A stretch of 64,000 bases of DNA from DATBLE01 sp963734065 (GTDB lineage Bacteria; Actinomycetota; Thermoleophilia; Gaiellales; Gaiellaceae), in NCBI GenBank assembly GCA_963734065.1, contig CAVTFN010000005.1:682001-746000 (forward strand). Reading direction: 5' to 3'. A program made the translations under genes and the position numbers. The notes beneath the pieces were generated by a model. The model was not told the DNA's origin and did no database searches. It saw only the letters and a program-made list of their open reading frames with translations. Of this stretch, positions 1 to 8,079 are shown one piece after another; position 1 is the stretch's first letter, and each line of letters starts with the position of its first letter.

Positions 1-1053
1 GCCAGGGTCCCGACCGGCTCCGCGCTCGCCGCCGCCCAGGTCAAGAGCGCGGTCTTCGACCCACGCGACACGTCGATCGCCGTGCTGCGCAGGGACCGCA
101 CCGTCGCGGTCGCCGCAGCGCTCGACCCGCAGCGCCCCTTCAGGACACCGGTGCTGGCGGGCGGGGTCGTCGACCCGGGCGTGGCCGGTTCGCTCGCCGT
201 CCTCTTCCCGCCGAACGACGGGACGATCCCGGCGATCTCGCTGCAGCAGAACCGGGACGGCGACCTGGTCACGATCGAGGTCGCGGCCACCGCCGTGCCG
301 GCCGACCAGGGGGCGATCCTCGTGCAGCTCAAGGGGCGCGACCGCATCACCGGCCCCCAGCTCGGCTACGGGCTCGACTACACACTGAAGATCGGAACGC
401 GCTCGGTCCATGTGAAGACGAGCCCGGTGCCGACCGTGCTCACGTCGCGGTCGTTCGCGACCGGGCCCGGCTTTACCGGCAGCGACCGGCAGAACTTCGT
501 CAAGGCGGTGGATCAGCTCCCGCCGATCGGCCGGAGGATCGTCGACGTGATCGGCGGGGCGATCACCGTGCGCGTCCTCGCCAACTCGGCCCCGAACTGC
601 GGCGCCCAGACGTCCTGCGCGGGCTTCGACCCCGGCAACGGGTACTTCCTGATCGTCAACCGCTCCCAGCTGCACAGCTCGTCGGGACGGTTCGTGATCA
701 CGCACGAGCTCGGGCATCTCGTCGACTTCCTCGGGTTGGACACCTTCTCCCACGAGCAGTTCATGACGCTGTTCTCCAGGTCGTCGAAGTGGAAGGGCTG
801 CTTCCCGGTCGGCGGCCAGTGCGCCCCGTTCCTCGAGGTGTTCGCAGACCAGTTCGGCTTCTTCGGGACGAACGCACACGGCATCCAGTCCGGCTACAAC
901 GACGACCGGCTGGCGACAGGCCCCGGGTTCGGGACGCTGTTGCACTCGCAGTGGGCGTTCCGTCCGCCCCAGAACCGCAATCCGCTTGCCGGCTTCGGCC
1001 CGCTCGCGAAGAGCTTCGAGGGCGCCCTCCACAGCGGCGACGATGCGCTCTAG
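1..1053 (+). CDS. Zinc-metallopeptidase-like protein, 5' end cut by the window
   Basis: The reading frame is open from base 1, so the true start and any signal peptide lie upstream of the window; the first internal GTG is at 82. The C-terminal half holds an HELGH zinc-binding motif (about 703-717) in the context VITHELGHLVDFLG. About 40 residues later comes FLEVFADQFGFF, which could supply the third ligand, as in gluzincin-type proteases. Two Cys pairs (CGAQTSC; CFPVGGQC) suggest an exported, disulfide-containing protein. The stop overlaps the next gene's ATG by 11 bp, so the two are probably co-transcribed. The substrate is unknown and the protease assignment rests on the motif alone. Confidence 0.7.
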   Translation, partial: ARVPTGSALAAAQVKSAVFDPRDTSIAVLRRDRTVAVAAALDPQRPFRTPVLAGGVVDPGVAGSLAVLFPPNDGTIPAISLQQNRDGDLVTIEVAATAVPADQGAILVQLKGRDRITGPQLGYGLDYTLKIGTRSVHVKTSPVPTVLTSRSFATGPGFTGSDRQNFVKAVDQLPPIGRRIVDVIGGAITVRVLANSAPNCGAQTSCAGFDPGNGYFLIVNRSQLHSSSGRFVITHELGHLVDFLGLDTFSHEQFMTLFSRSSKWKGCFPVGGQCAPFLEVFADQFGFFGTNAHGIQSGYNDDRLATGPGFGTLLHSQWAFRPPQNRNPLAGFGPLAKSFEGALHSGDDAL

Positions 1054-1855
1054 CCGGCCGATCCTGTTCCCGCTGCTCGTTGCGGCGGCGCTCGCCACGC
1101 CCGCGGCCGGCTCGGTCGACCGCACAGCCGCGCTCCCGACGAAGGTGCCGGGAGCTCTGACCGTGGGGGTCGACATCGGCACCGTCGGCCTGGCCGAGGG
1201 CTCGGTCCAGAACGGAGTCGTCAAGAGCGCGAGCGGGTTCGAGATCGACCTCGCCCGTGCGCTCGCCCGCCGGCTCGGCCTGCAGCTCCGGCTCGTGGAC
1301 GTGCCGTTCGCACACGTCTTCACGGCCGGGGCAAAGCCTTTCGACGTGTCTGTCGCGCACGTCACGATCACTGCCGAGCGGGAGCGGTCGGTGGACTTCT
1401 CGGCCCCGTACTTCGTGGTCGACAAGGGCGTCCTGGTCGCTCCCGGCGTTCCCCCACCGACGACCCTGGCCGAGCTCCGCAAGCTCCGGATCTGCGCCCA
1501 GACGGCGACGACGAGCATGCGGTATGTCCGATCCGTCCTGCGGCCGGCGCGGGCGCCGCACGGCTTTCCATCGCCGATCGACGCGCTGCGGGCGCTGTCC
1601 GACGGCTTCTGCCAGGCGATGATCGCCGACCTCGAGATCCTCGTCGCGGCGCGACGGGACGAGCCGGATCTGTACGGACCGATCGCCGGCCGGATCGTCA
1701 CCGACGAGCACTACGGGGCGGTCTTCGAGAAGGGATCGAAGCTGACGCGTCCGGTCGGCGACGCCCTGCGCTCGCTCGCCAGCACCGGCGCGGTCACCCG
1801 GCTCGCAAACCACTGGTTCGGCGCAGGCTGGGACCGGGTGGCCGTCCTCAGGTAA
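1043..1855 (+). CDS. Periplasmic solute-binding protein, amino-acid type (SBP_bac_3), copy 1
   Basis: The ATG at 1043 is chosen because a signal peptide follows at once (RPILFPLLVAAALATPAAG); a start at 986 would add an arginine-rich stretch read out of the upstream gene. The mature part has the SBP family 3 pattern: ALTVGVDIG strand, GFEIDLARALARRLG, RSVDFSAPYFVV, and a C-terminal GSKLTRPVGDALRSL. There is no lipobox cysteine, so it is probably secreted or anchored by its uncleaved signal. It is followed after 8 bp by a close paralogue and no permease or ATPase gene is nearby. The ligand could be an amino acid or another small polar compound. Confidence 0.85.
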   Translation: MRSSRPILFPLLVAAALATPAAGSVDRTAALPTKVPGALTVGVDIGTVGLAEGSVQNGVVKSASGFEIDLARALARRLGLQLRLVDVPFAHVFTAGAKPFDVSVAHVTITAERERSVDFSAPYFVVDKGVLVAPGVPPPTTLAELRKLRICAQTATTSMRYVRSVLRPARAPHGFPSPIDALRALSDGFCQAMIADLEILVAARRDEPDLYGPIAGRIVTDEHYGAVFEKGSKLTRPVGDALRSLASTGAVTRLANHWFGAGWDRVAVLR

Positions 1856-1863
1856 ACATCGCG

Positions 1864-2661
1864 ATGGTGTCGAAGCGGTCTCGCATGCTCCCCGCGGCCC
1901 TGGTCGCAGCGGCCGCGCTGGCCGCGGGCGCTCTCGCCGGCGCCCACGCGGCGCCGCCGACGAAGACCAAAGGCGTCCTCACCGCGGCGATCGAGCTCGG
2001 CAACCCCGGCTTCGCGCAAGGCACCCTCCGGAACGCGCACGGCTTCGACGTCGACGTCGCCAGGGCCCTGGCCAGGCGTATGGGGCTGAAGGTCAAGCTC
2101 GTCGACTACCCCTTCGGGCGGCTCTTCCTCCCCGGCGCGAAGCCGTACGACGTCGCCCTGGAGTTCGTGACGATCCTGCCGGGCCGCGCGCGATTCGTGG
2201 ACTTCTCCGTGCCGTACTACTCCTCGACCCAGGGCGTCCTCGTCGCCCACGACGTCACCGGGCCGGTGACGCTCGCGCGGCTGCGCAAGCTGCAGGTGTG
2301 CGCGAAGCAGGTGACGACCGGCTTCGAGTACGTGCAGGACGTCCTCCGGCCCGAGGGGCTGGTCCTCGAGTACGCCACCGCCGGCGAGGCGCTGAACGCC
2401 CTGACCACGAGCATCTGCGACGCGTTCGTGTTCGACCTGCCGGTGCTCGCGGCCGCCAAGCGGGCGACTCCGAGCCGCTACGGTGCGCTCGCGGGCCGGC
2501 TGGGCCCGACCGAGCGCTACGGCGTCGTCCTCCCGAAGGGATCGAAGCTGCGGCCGGCGGTCAGCAAGGCGATCGCGTCGCTACAGCGCGACGGGACGAT
2601 CCGTAGGGCGGCGGCGGCGAGCTTCGGGTCGACGCTCGCGTCGGTTCCCGTCATTCGCTAG
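1864..2661 (+). CDS. Periplasmic solute-binding protein (SBP_bac_3), copy 2
   Basis: This protein parallels the preceding gene segment by segment: signal peptide (LPAALVAAAALAAGALAGAHAA), GFDVDVARALARRMGL, ARFVDFSVPYYSS, LRKLQVCAKQVTT, and GSKLRPAVSKAIASL at the end. The pair arose by tandem duplication and has since diverged strongly. It starts 8 bp after the first copy's stop, so one transcript is likely. As with copy 1, no membrane component of an ABC transporter is encoded nearby. They may feed a distant permease or act as binding or sensor proteins. Confidence 0.85.
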   Translation: MVSKRSRMLPAALVAAAALAAGALAGAHAAPPTKTKGVLTAAIELGNPGFAQGTLRNAHGFDVDVARALARRMGLKVKLVDYPFGRLFLPGAKPYDVALEFVTILPGRARFVDFSVPYYSSTQGVLVAHDVTGPVTLARLRKLQVCAKQVTTGFEYVQDVLRPEGLVLEYATAGEALNALTTSICDAFVFDLPVLAAAKRATPSRYGALAGRLGPTERYGVVLPKGSKLRPAVSKAIASLQRDGTIRRAAAASFGSTLASVPVIR

Positions 2662-2662
2662 T

Positions 2663-3490
2663 TCACTTCAGGAGCCGCGACAGCCGCCGGTCCTTCAGGA
2701 TCCGGCCGGCGGTCTGGCAGTGGCTGCAATAGAAGACAGTGTGCTCCTCGTAGTCGACGCGGGCGATCGGCGTGCCGCAGACATGGCAGGGCTCCCCCAA
2801 CCGGTTGTGCACCCGGTAGACCTGCTTGTCGCCGGCTCCGCGCTCGCGCAGCTCGAGCCCGCGCTCCAGCTCGTCGTCGATCGCCTCGGCGAGCCGCTCG
2901 ACCTCCTCGGGCTCGAGCTGGGTCGAGAGCGCGAAGGGCGACAGCTTCGCGTGATGGAGGATCTCGTTCGCCCACGCGCGGCCGATGCCGGCGATCGCAC
3001 GCTGGTCGCGGAGCAGCGAGTGGAGCCGCCGTGAGTCCGCCTGCAGGATCTCCGCGAGCCGGTCGACCCCGAGGCCGAGCGCCTCCGGGCCGAGGTGCGC
3101 GAGCTCGGCCTCCGCCGCGTCCGGCGTGAGCAGCCAGACGCCGGCCCGCTTCTTCGGGCCTCCCTCCGTGAGGACGAGCTCGGCGCCGTCCTGGAAGCGG
3201 AGGCGAAAAGCGGGCGTCTTCGGGCCTTTGTCGCCCGGGCGCAGATAGCGAAGACGGCCGGCGGACATCAGGTGCACGAGCAGCACGAGCTTGCCGTCAT
3301 CGGTCGGAAAGAGGAGCCGCTTTGCGCGGCGCTCGGCGCCGGCCAGGCGGCGCCCCTCGAGCGCCGAGAGTGGCGGGTCGAACGTCTTGAGGGTGGCGAC
3401 GTGCGCCGGACCGGCCTTCTCGATCGGAAACGCCGACACGGGCTCGTCGAGGGCGCGGCGCCAGGCCTCCATCTCGGGCAGCTCGGGCAT
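2663..3490 (-). CDS. Fpg/Nei-family DNA glycosylase-lyase
   Basis: This is a base-excision repair enzyme of the formamidopyrimidine/endonuclease VIII family. The N-terminus MPELPEME supplies the catalytic Pro2 and Glu3, GAERRAKRLLF carries the conserved lysine, and a C-terminal four-cysteine zinc finger (CHVCG ... YCSHCQ) contacts DNA. At 275 residues the length is normal. The hairpin segment DYEEHTVFYC replaces the usual Gly-Arg of the zinc finger, so lesion specificity may differ from classical MutM. It overlaps nothing downstream and converges with the SBP genes, ending 1 bp from them; the upstream histidine-kinase-like gene ends 1 bp before its start, which suggests an operon. Confidence 0.9.
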   Translation of the reverse strand: MPELPEMEAWRRALDEPVSAFPIEKAGPAHVATLKTFDPPLSALEGRRLAGAERRAKRLLFPTDDGKLVLLVHLMSAGRLRYLRPGDKGPKTPAFRLRFQDGAELVLTEGGPKKRAGVWLLTPDAAEAELAHLGPEALGLGVDRLAEILQADSRRLHSLLRDQRAIAGIGRAWANEILHHAKLSPFALSTQLEPEEVERLAEAIDDELERGLELRERGAGDKQVYRVHNRLGEPCHVCGTPIARVDYEEHTVFYCSHCQTAGRILKDRRLSRLLK

Positions 3491-4069
3491 TCAGGCGAAC
3501 CGGATCGTCAGGGTCTCGCCGTCGAGGGCGACGGAACCGCCCAGTCGCCGCAGATGGAGTACCGCGACCGCGGCGCCCAGGTCGCGGAGGTCCTCGCCGA
3601 GCACGACCGGCGCCGACGCCGGCGTGATCGGCGTGACGCGCAGCTCCGCGCCGTCGGCGATGACCGCCACCTGGTCGAGGCCGCCGTGCCGGAGCGCGCA
3701 CTGGACGAGCGCCGCGACCGAGCGCGCGGCGTCCGTGTCGGTCTCGACCGAGGCGCCGTCGCCGGACACGTTCACGCGCTCGGCGCCGAGCTTCGCGGCG
3801 ACCGCCTCGGCGAGCTCACCGGTCGAGACCGGCAGCAGCTTCGGCTCGTAGCGGTCGCCCTCGATGCGCGCCGCCAGCGAGAGCTCGTCCACCAGCTCGG
3901 CGAGCTGCTGCGACGCCGTCTCGATCATCTCCGCGTAGCCGGCGAGCTTCGGCTCGAGCCCCTCGGCCCGCGCGATCGTGCGCGCGAAGCCGTACACGGT
4001 GGCGAGCGGCGTCCGCAGGTCGTGGCAGGCCAGGCTGACGAGCTTCGGGAAGGTCGTTTCGTGGGTCAC
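3491..4069 (-). CDS. Small histidine-kinase-like protein with degenerate ATPase domain
   Basis: The GTG at 4069 is preferred because it puts the H-box near the N-terminus and leaves 22 bp to the divergent folE2 start; an upstream start at 4288 would overlap folE2. Residues about 5-75 form a HisKA domain with the phospho-acceptor box SLACHDLRTPLATVYGF. The remainder resembles a shortened HATPase_c fold (ALVQCALRHGG as N-box remnant, LRDLGAAVAVLHLRRLGGSV), but no DxGxG box is visible, so ATP binding is doubtful. It may be a non-catalytic dimerisation or phosphotransfer protein. No response regulator is adjacent. Confidence 0.7.
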   Translation of the reverse strand: MTHETTFPKLVSLACHDLRTPLATVYGFARTIARAEGLEPKLAGYAEMIETASQQLAELVDELSLAARIEGDRYEPKLLPVSTGELAEAVAAKLGAERVNVSGDGASVETDTDAARSVAALVQCALRHGGLDQVAVIADGAELRVTPITPASAPVVLGEDLRDLGAAVAVLHLRRLGGSVALDGETLTIRFA

Positions 4070-4091
4070 GTGCTGGTACGTTTGAGCATAG

Positions 4092-5069
4092 ATGGAGCGT
4101 TCGGATCTGCTGACCAGCACCACCGACCTCCAGTCGTCGGAGCCCGAGGTCCGCATCGGTCTCTCGCGCGCCGGCGTGCGCGGCGTCAGCAAGGCGATCC
4201 GCCTGCGCCGCGGCCCGTACGAGAAGCTGGTCTCCGCCGAGATCTCGTGCTCGGTCGACCTCGACCCCACCCAGCGCGGCGTCCACATGTCGCGCTTCGC
4301 AGAGCTCTTCGAAGAGGCCGTCGATCAGGTCGTGATCGACGAGGCGCTGCTCGTCGAGGAGCTGGCCGAGCACATCGCCACCGCGGTCGCCGCCCGGCAG
4401 CACGCGCTGCGCGCGGAGGTCGAGGTGACCGCCCGCTACCCGATCCAGCGGGAGACGCCCGTGACCCGGATGCGGACACAGGAGATGGTCTCGCTGATCG
4501 GGATCGCGGCCGCCTCCGAGACGGGGACGCGCCGCGTGATCGGCGTCGAGGCGACCGGGATCAACGCCTGCCCCTGCGCGCAGGGGCTGGTCCGGAACCG
4601 CGCGTCGGAGCGCCTGGCCGAGGCGGGATTCGGCGAGGGTGACGTCGAGCGCATCCTCGAGCTCGTCCCGCTCGCGACGCACAACCAGCGGGGCCGGGGC
4701 ACGCTGTACGTCGGCACCGACCAGCCGGTCAACGCCGAGGACCTGGTCGACATCGTCGAGCGGTCGATGAGCTCGCCGATCTACGAACTGCTGAAGCGGC
4801 CCGACGAGCTCTTCGTCGTGGAGCACGCGCACCTCCAGCCGCGCTTCGTCGAGGACTCCGTCCGCCTCGCGCTGAAGGAGGCGCTCGAGACCTACGGCGA
4901 GCTCGCCGACGGCGACTTCCTGTGGTCGCGCCAGGTCAACCTGGAGACGATCCACACCCACGACGTGCTCGCCGAGCGCTACGGAACCGTCGGGGAGCTG
5001 CGCGGCGAGCTCGAGCGCGGCGAGCGGCCGCCGGAGCACACCGAGCTGAGACAATGGCTGACGGGATGA
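4092..5069 (+). CDS. folE2: GTP cyclohydrolase FolE2 (type IB / MptA family)
   Basis: It converts GTP to 7,8-dihydroneopterin triphosphate, the first step of folate (and related pterin) synthesis. The family signature GVEATGINACPCAQ (around residues 150-163) contains the metal-binding cysteine. RGVHMSRF near residue 60 and the C-terminal VNLETIHTHDVLAERYG segment also match the FolE2/MptA pattern. At 325 residues it is slightly longer than typical bacterial FolE2. It is divergently transcribed from the histidine-kinase-like gene with only 22 bp between starts, so promoters must overlap. A 139-bp hairpin-rich gap separates it from clpS. Confidence 0.93.
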   Translation: MERSDLLTSTTDLQSSEPEVRIGLSRAGVRGVSKAIRLRRGPYEKLVSAEISCSVDLDPTQRGVHMSRFAELFEEAVDQVVIDEALLVEELAEHIATAVAARQHALRAEVEVTARYPIQRETPVTRMRTQEMVSLIGIAAASETGTRRVIGVEATGINACPCAQGLVRNRASERLAEAGFGEGDVERILELVPLATHNQRGRGTLYVGTDQPVNAEDLVDIVERSMSSPIYELLKRPDELFVVEHAHLQPRFVEDSVRLALKEALETYGELADGDFLWSRQVNLETIHTHDVLAERYGTVGELRGELERGERPPEHTELRQWLTG

Positions 5070-5095
5070 GCGTCGCTCGGCTCCGCCTCGCTCCC

Positions 5096-5120
5096 GTGGG
5101 GGAAACCATGTTTCCCCCAC
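5096..5120. repeat. Perfect inverted repeat in the folE2-clpS gap
   Basis: GTGGGGGAAAC, a three-base loop CAT, then GTTTCCCCCAC: an 11-bp perfect stem, 27 bp after the folE2 stop. No T-run follows, so it is not a classical intrinsic terminator. It could be a mobile palindromic unit, an attenuator or a protein site. Confidence 0.75.
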
Positions 5121-5151
5121 GGACCCCCTTCTTCCAGAGGCCGACTTTCTC

Positions 5152-5171
5152 GGGGAACCTCCCGGTTCCCC
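5152..5171. repeat. Second inverted repeat upstream of clpS
   Basis: GGGGAACC and GGTTCCCC form an 8-bp perfect stem around a TCCC loop, 38 bp before the clpS ATG. Together with the hairpin at 5096-5120 it makes the clpS leader highly structured. Confidence 0.65.
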
Positions 5172-5208
5172 TGGGACCCCTCCCCGCTCATGGGCCAAAG
5201 GGCAGCCT

Positions 5209-5490
5209 ATGAGCCAGACGAAGGAGCGGCTCGACCGCGGAACTGGCACCGATCTCGGCCCCCCGTGGCACGTGATCGTCCTGAACGACAACCACAACAC
5301 CTTCGACGGCGTCGCCGCCGCGCTGGCCACCGTTCTCCCCGACGTCTCGTTCGAGCAGGGGCTCGCCTACGCCAACCGGATCCACACGACGGGCGACGCG
5401 GTCGTCTGGTCGGGCCACCGCGAGGTGGCGGAGCACTACTGGAGCGGGCTCAGGCGACGGGGCCTGACGATGGCCCCGCTCGAGAACTAG
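5209..5490 (+). CDS. clpS: ATP-dependent Clp protease adaptor ClpS
   Basis: ClpS delivers N-degron substrates to the ClpC/ClpA-ClpP protease. The 93-residue protein has the family core: PPWHVIVLNDNHNTFDGV (the Asn-Asp-x-Asn loop that recognises the substrate N-terminus), then VSFEQGLAYANRIHTTGDAVVWSGHREVAEHYWSGL. The ATG is unambiguous. Its 3' end overlaps the convergent plsY by about 40 bp. The two strong hairpins upstream suggest post-transcriptional control or an independent promoter. Confidence 0.93.
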   Translation: MSQTKERLDRGTGTDLGPPWHVIVLNDNHNTFDGVAAALATVLPDVSFEQGLAYANRIHTTGDAVVWSGHREVAEHYWSGLRRRGLTMAPLEN

Positions 5491-6097
5491 CCCCCCGCCG
5501 GAACGACAGCTTGTGCTCGGTTCCGTGCAGGAGCCGGGCGATGTTCTCCCGGTGGAGGACGACGATCGCGGCCGCCATCACGATCGTGAACGCGACAACC
5601 TCCCACGGGCTGCCGGTCAGCACCTCGAGCACCGGCATCACGACGGCCACCGTCAGCGACGCGGCCGAGGAGTAGCGGGTGATCAGCGCGACCAGGAGCC
5701 AGACGCCGGCGCCGATCGCGGCCGCCTTCGGCGCGAGTCCGAACAGGACGCCGCCGCCGGTCGCGACGATCTTTCCGCCGCGCTGGAAGCGCAGGAAGAC
5801 CGGCCGGTAGTTGCCGAGCAGCGCCGCGCTGCCGGTGGCGACGGCCGCGCCTGCCCCCGAGATGTCCATCGCGACGTACGTCGGGGCGAAGCCCTTGGCC
5901 ACGTCGATCGCCATCACCGCGATCAGCATCCCCAGGCGGGACGCGCCGCCGCCGAACGCCCTGGCCGCGTTCGTCGCCCCGATCGTCCCGCTGCCGATCG
6001 TCCGGATGTCCACGCCCTTGACCGCGCGGACGAGCAGGTATCCCGTCGGGATGCTGCCGGAGAGATAGCCGGCGGCGATCAGGAGTGCAAGCGTCAG
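5450..6097 (-). CDS. plsY: Glycerol-3-phosphate acyltransferase PlsY, start codon abnormal
   Basis: It transfers acyl groups from acyl-phosphate to glycerol-3-phosphate, the first step of phospholipid synthesis. The protein reads GYLSGSIPTGYLLVRAVKGVDIRTIGSGTIGATNAARAFG, which is the PlsY N-terminal helix plus the GSGxxGATN signature, and then hydrophobic helices typical of the family. The conserved N-terminal helix lies upstream of the first GTG (6013), so the real start must be earlier. The only candidate in the open stretch is CTG at 6097, giving 215 residues, because an in-frame TAG sits at 6109-6107. An ATG at 6139 is in frame but ten codons before that TAG. It lies 58 bp downstream of sodA. 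Confidence 0.85.
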   Translation of the reverse strand: MTLALLIAAGYLSGSIPTGYLLVRAVKGVDIRTIGSGTIGATNAARAFGGGASRLGMLIAVMAIDVAKGFAPTYVAMDISGAGAAVATGSAALLGNYRPVFLRFQRGGKIVATGGGVLFGLAPKAAAIGAGVWLLVALITRYSSAASLTVAVVMPVLEVLTGSPWEVVAFTIVMAAAIVVLHRENIARLLHGTEHKLSFRRGASSRAGPSSGPVA

Positions 6098-6155
6098 CGT
6101 CGTGCCCTATTCGGCAAGCGACGCCGACGGAGCCGGCATCGCCCGAACGACGATT

Positions 6156-6767
6156 CTAACGCAGGGGAATGCCGTACTTCTCGACCCAGTCGTTCACGAC
6201 GCCCCAGTCGAGGTTGTTGAAGAACGCCTCGATGTAGGACGCGCGGTCGGTCTGGAAGTCGAGGTAGTAGGCGTGCTCGTACACGTCGAGCGCGACGAGC
6301 GGGGTCGCGTTCCAGATCGGGAAGGTGTTCTGGGCGTCTCCGAGGTAGTTGAACAGGCGCCCCTCGTCCCAGTCGTAGGCCGTCCACGCCCAGCCGCGGC
6401 CGCCCATCCCCGTTGCCGCCAGGTCCGTCCGCCAGGCGTCGACCGAGCCGAAGTCGCGCGTGACGACCTGGGCGAAGGCACCGTCGGGGACGCCGCCGTG
6501 ACCGCCGAGGTGCTCGAAGTAGATCTCGTGGTTCTTGATCCCGCCGATCGCGAAGGTCAGGTCGACCTTCAACGACCGCAGATCCGAGTACACCTGGTTC
6601 GCGCTCGCGCGATCGACCTCGTCCAGCTTCCCGAGGATCTCGTTCCGCTTCGCGACGTATCCCTGGTAGAGCCGGTAGTGGGCCTCGATGGTCTCGCGGG
6701 AGATCCCGTCGAGCTCGAGGAGGCCGGGCTTCAGCTCCCGCGCGACGATCTGCTCGTAGGTGCTCAT
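6156..6767 (-). CDS. sodA: Iron/manganese superoxide dismutase
   Basis: It dismutates superoxide in the cytoplasm. The 203-residue protein contains the expected metal ligands: His in IEAHYRLYQGY, His in GGIKNHEIYFEHLGG, and Asp and His in ALDVYEHAYYLDF. The usual Trp of DVWEHAYY is Tyr here. The ATG at 6767 follows a good ribosome-binding site (GGAAAGGAACC). The frame stays open far upstream, but that part is antisense to the sigma-factor gene. The dismutase is divergent from that sigma gene and upstream of plsY. Whether it uses Fe or Mn cannot be read reliably. Confidence 0.93.
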   Translation of the reverse strand: MSTYEQIVARELKPGLLELDGISRETIEAHYRLYQGYVAKRNEILGKLDEVDRASANQVYSDLRSLKVDLTFAIGGIKNHEIYFEHLGGHGGVPDGAFAQVVTRDFGSVDAWRTDLAATGMGGRGWAWTAYDWDEGRLFNYLGDAQNTFPIWNATPLVALDVYEHAYYLDFQTDRASYIEAFFNNLDWGVVNDWVEKYGIPLR

Positions 6768-6910
6768 CGGTTCCTTTCCTCTGGCTGGTGCGAACGCGCG
6801 GCCAGCATAGTCGCTCGTCAAACCGGGCGGGCCTGAAACGCGTAGAAGCACGGATGGGGTACTCCGATGCAGTCGCTCTCCGCTTGCCGTCGCGCTCCGA
6901 AGGCGCGACG

Positions 6911-7465
6911 ATGCCGCGAGTGTCCGCGATCCAGCCGACCGACGAGGAGCTGCTGGCGCGCGTCGCCGACGGCGACCGCGACGCGTTCGGCGACCTCTAC
7001 CAGCGCTATGCGCGGGCCGTGCTCGGGCTCGCGATCCGGCGCCTCGGCGACCGCGGCCGCGCCGAGGACGCGGTGCAGGAGGCGTTCGCGTCGGTGTGGC
7101 GGGCGGCGCGGAGCTACAAGCGCGACCGCGGCCCGGTCGCTCCCTGGCTCTACGCGGTCGCCCGCAACGCGATCGCCGACCGCGGGCGAGCACGCACGGA
7201 GCCGCCGGCCGAGCTGGCCGACTCGCCGTCGGACGACCCCGGCCCGCCCGAGCAGGCCGAGCAGTCGTGGGTCGCGTACCGTGTCCACCGCGCGATGGAG
7301 GAGCTGCCGGAAAGCGAGCGGACCGTCCTGGAGCTCGCCTACTGGAGCGGGCTGTCGCAGAGCGAGATCTCCGACTATCTGGCCATCCCGCTCGGTACCG
7401 TGAAGACGCGCACACGGAGCGGCCTGCGTCGGCTCTCGGAGGCGCTCGAGGAGGAGCTGGGATGA
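6911..7465 (+). CDS. ECF-type RNA polymerase sigma factor
   Basis: This is a group 4 sigma factor. Region 2 reads DGDRDAFGDLYQRYARAVLGLAIRRLGDRGRAEDAVQEAFASVWRAARSY and region 4 reads ELPESERTVLELAYWSGLSQSEISDYLAIPLGTVKTRTRSGLRRL (both quoted here only as landmarks for residues 20-70 and 125-175). The ATG at 6911 is chosen because GAAGG lies 10 bp upstream and the preceding residues are low-complexity. Its stop overlaps the following anti-sigma gene (ATGA), so the two are translationally coupled. The pair probably responds to an envelope or oxidative signal, since sodA is divergent. Confidence 0.88.
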   Translation: MPRVSAIQPTDEELLARVADGDRDAFGDLYQRYARAVLGLAIRRLGDRGRAEDAVQEAFASVWRAARSYKRDRGPVAPWLYAVARNAIADRGRARTEPPAELADSPSDDPGPPEQAEQSWVAYRVHRAMEELPESERTVLELAYWSGLSQSEISDYLAIPLGTVKTRTRSGLRRLSEALEEELG

Positions 7466-8073
7466 GCCAGAAGACACCCGATTTCTTCGACCTCGTCGGC
7501 GACGAGGGCACGCCCGATGAGCTGGCGCAGCTTCGTAGGGCCCACGACATGCTGCTCGCGGCCGGCCCGCCGCCCGAGCTCTCGCCCCGTCTCGCCGAAG
7601 CTCCGGCGGCCGCGCGCAGCCGGGGGCATTCGGCGTGGGGCCGCCGAAAGGGCGCGGCGTTCCTGCTCGCGGGCGCCGTCGCCGCCGCGGCCTTCGGGGT
7701 CGGCTACCTCGTCGGCGACCGGGGCTCGAGCGACTTCCAGGCGCGGGGCACCCCGATCGAGATGCACCCGCCGGCGGCGAGCAGCCCGAGCACTGCCCGC
7801 GCGTCGATCCTGATCGGCGACCGCGACGAGGTCGGCAACTGGCCGCTGCTCGTCCGAGCCAGCGGGCTGAAGCCGCTCCCGAAGGGGCAGTGGTACGAGC
7901 TCTACCTCACGCGCCAGGGGAAGATCCTGGCCTGGTGCGGGGCCTTCAACGTGAAGGGAGCCGGACGGACGACCGTGCACTTCTCGGTCCCGTACACGCT
8001 GAAGGGCTTCGACGGCTGGGTGGTCACGAGCAGCAAGCAGCACCCGCGGCCGCAGGTGCTGCTCACGACCTGA
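7462..8073 (+). CDS. Membrane anti-sigma factor (RskA-like)
   Basis: It starts with ATG overlapping the sigma-factor stop by four bases. Residues about 1-55 form a short cytosolic segment, one transmembrane helix follows (GAAFLLAGAVAAAAFGVGYLVG), and the C-terminal 110 residues look like the extracytoplasmic anti-sigma-K domain: WPLLVRASGLKPLPKGQWYELYL ... AWCGAF ... VPYTLKGFDGWVV. No zinc-binding HxxxCxxC is seen in the N-terminal part. Its role, inferred from order and topology, is to hold the upstream ECF sigma factor at the membrane until a signal arrives. Confidence 0.82.
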   Translation: MSQKTPDFFDLVGDEGTPDELAQLRRAHDMLLAAGPPPELSPRLAEAPAAARSRGHSAWGRRKGAAFLLAGAVAAAAFGVGYLVGDRGSSDFQARGTPIEMHPPAASSPSTARASILIGDRDEVGNWPLLVRASGLKPLPKGQWYELYLTRQGKILAWCGAFNVKGAGRTTVHFSVPYTLKGFDGWVVTSSKQHPRPQVLLTT

Positions 8074-8079
8074 GCTCCG

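Noticed and set aside
6768..7550. N-terminal extension of superoxide dismutase
   Set aside because: It is antisense to the sigma factor; the dismutase ATG at 6767 has a good ribosome-binding site.
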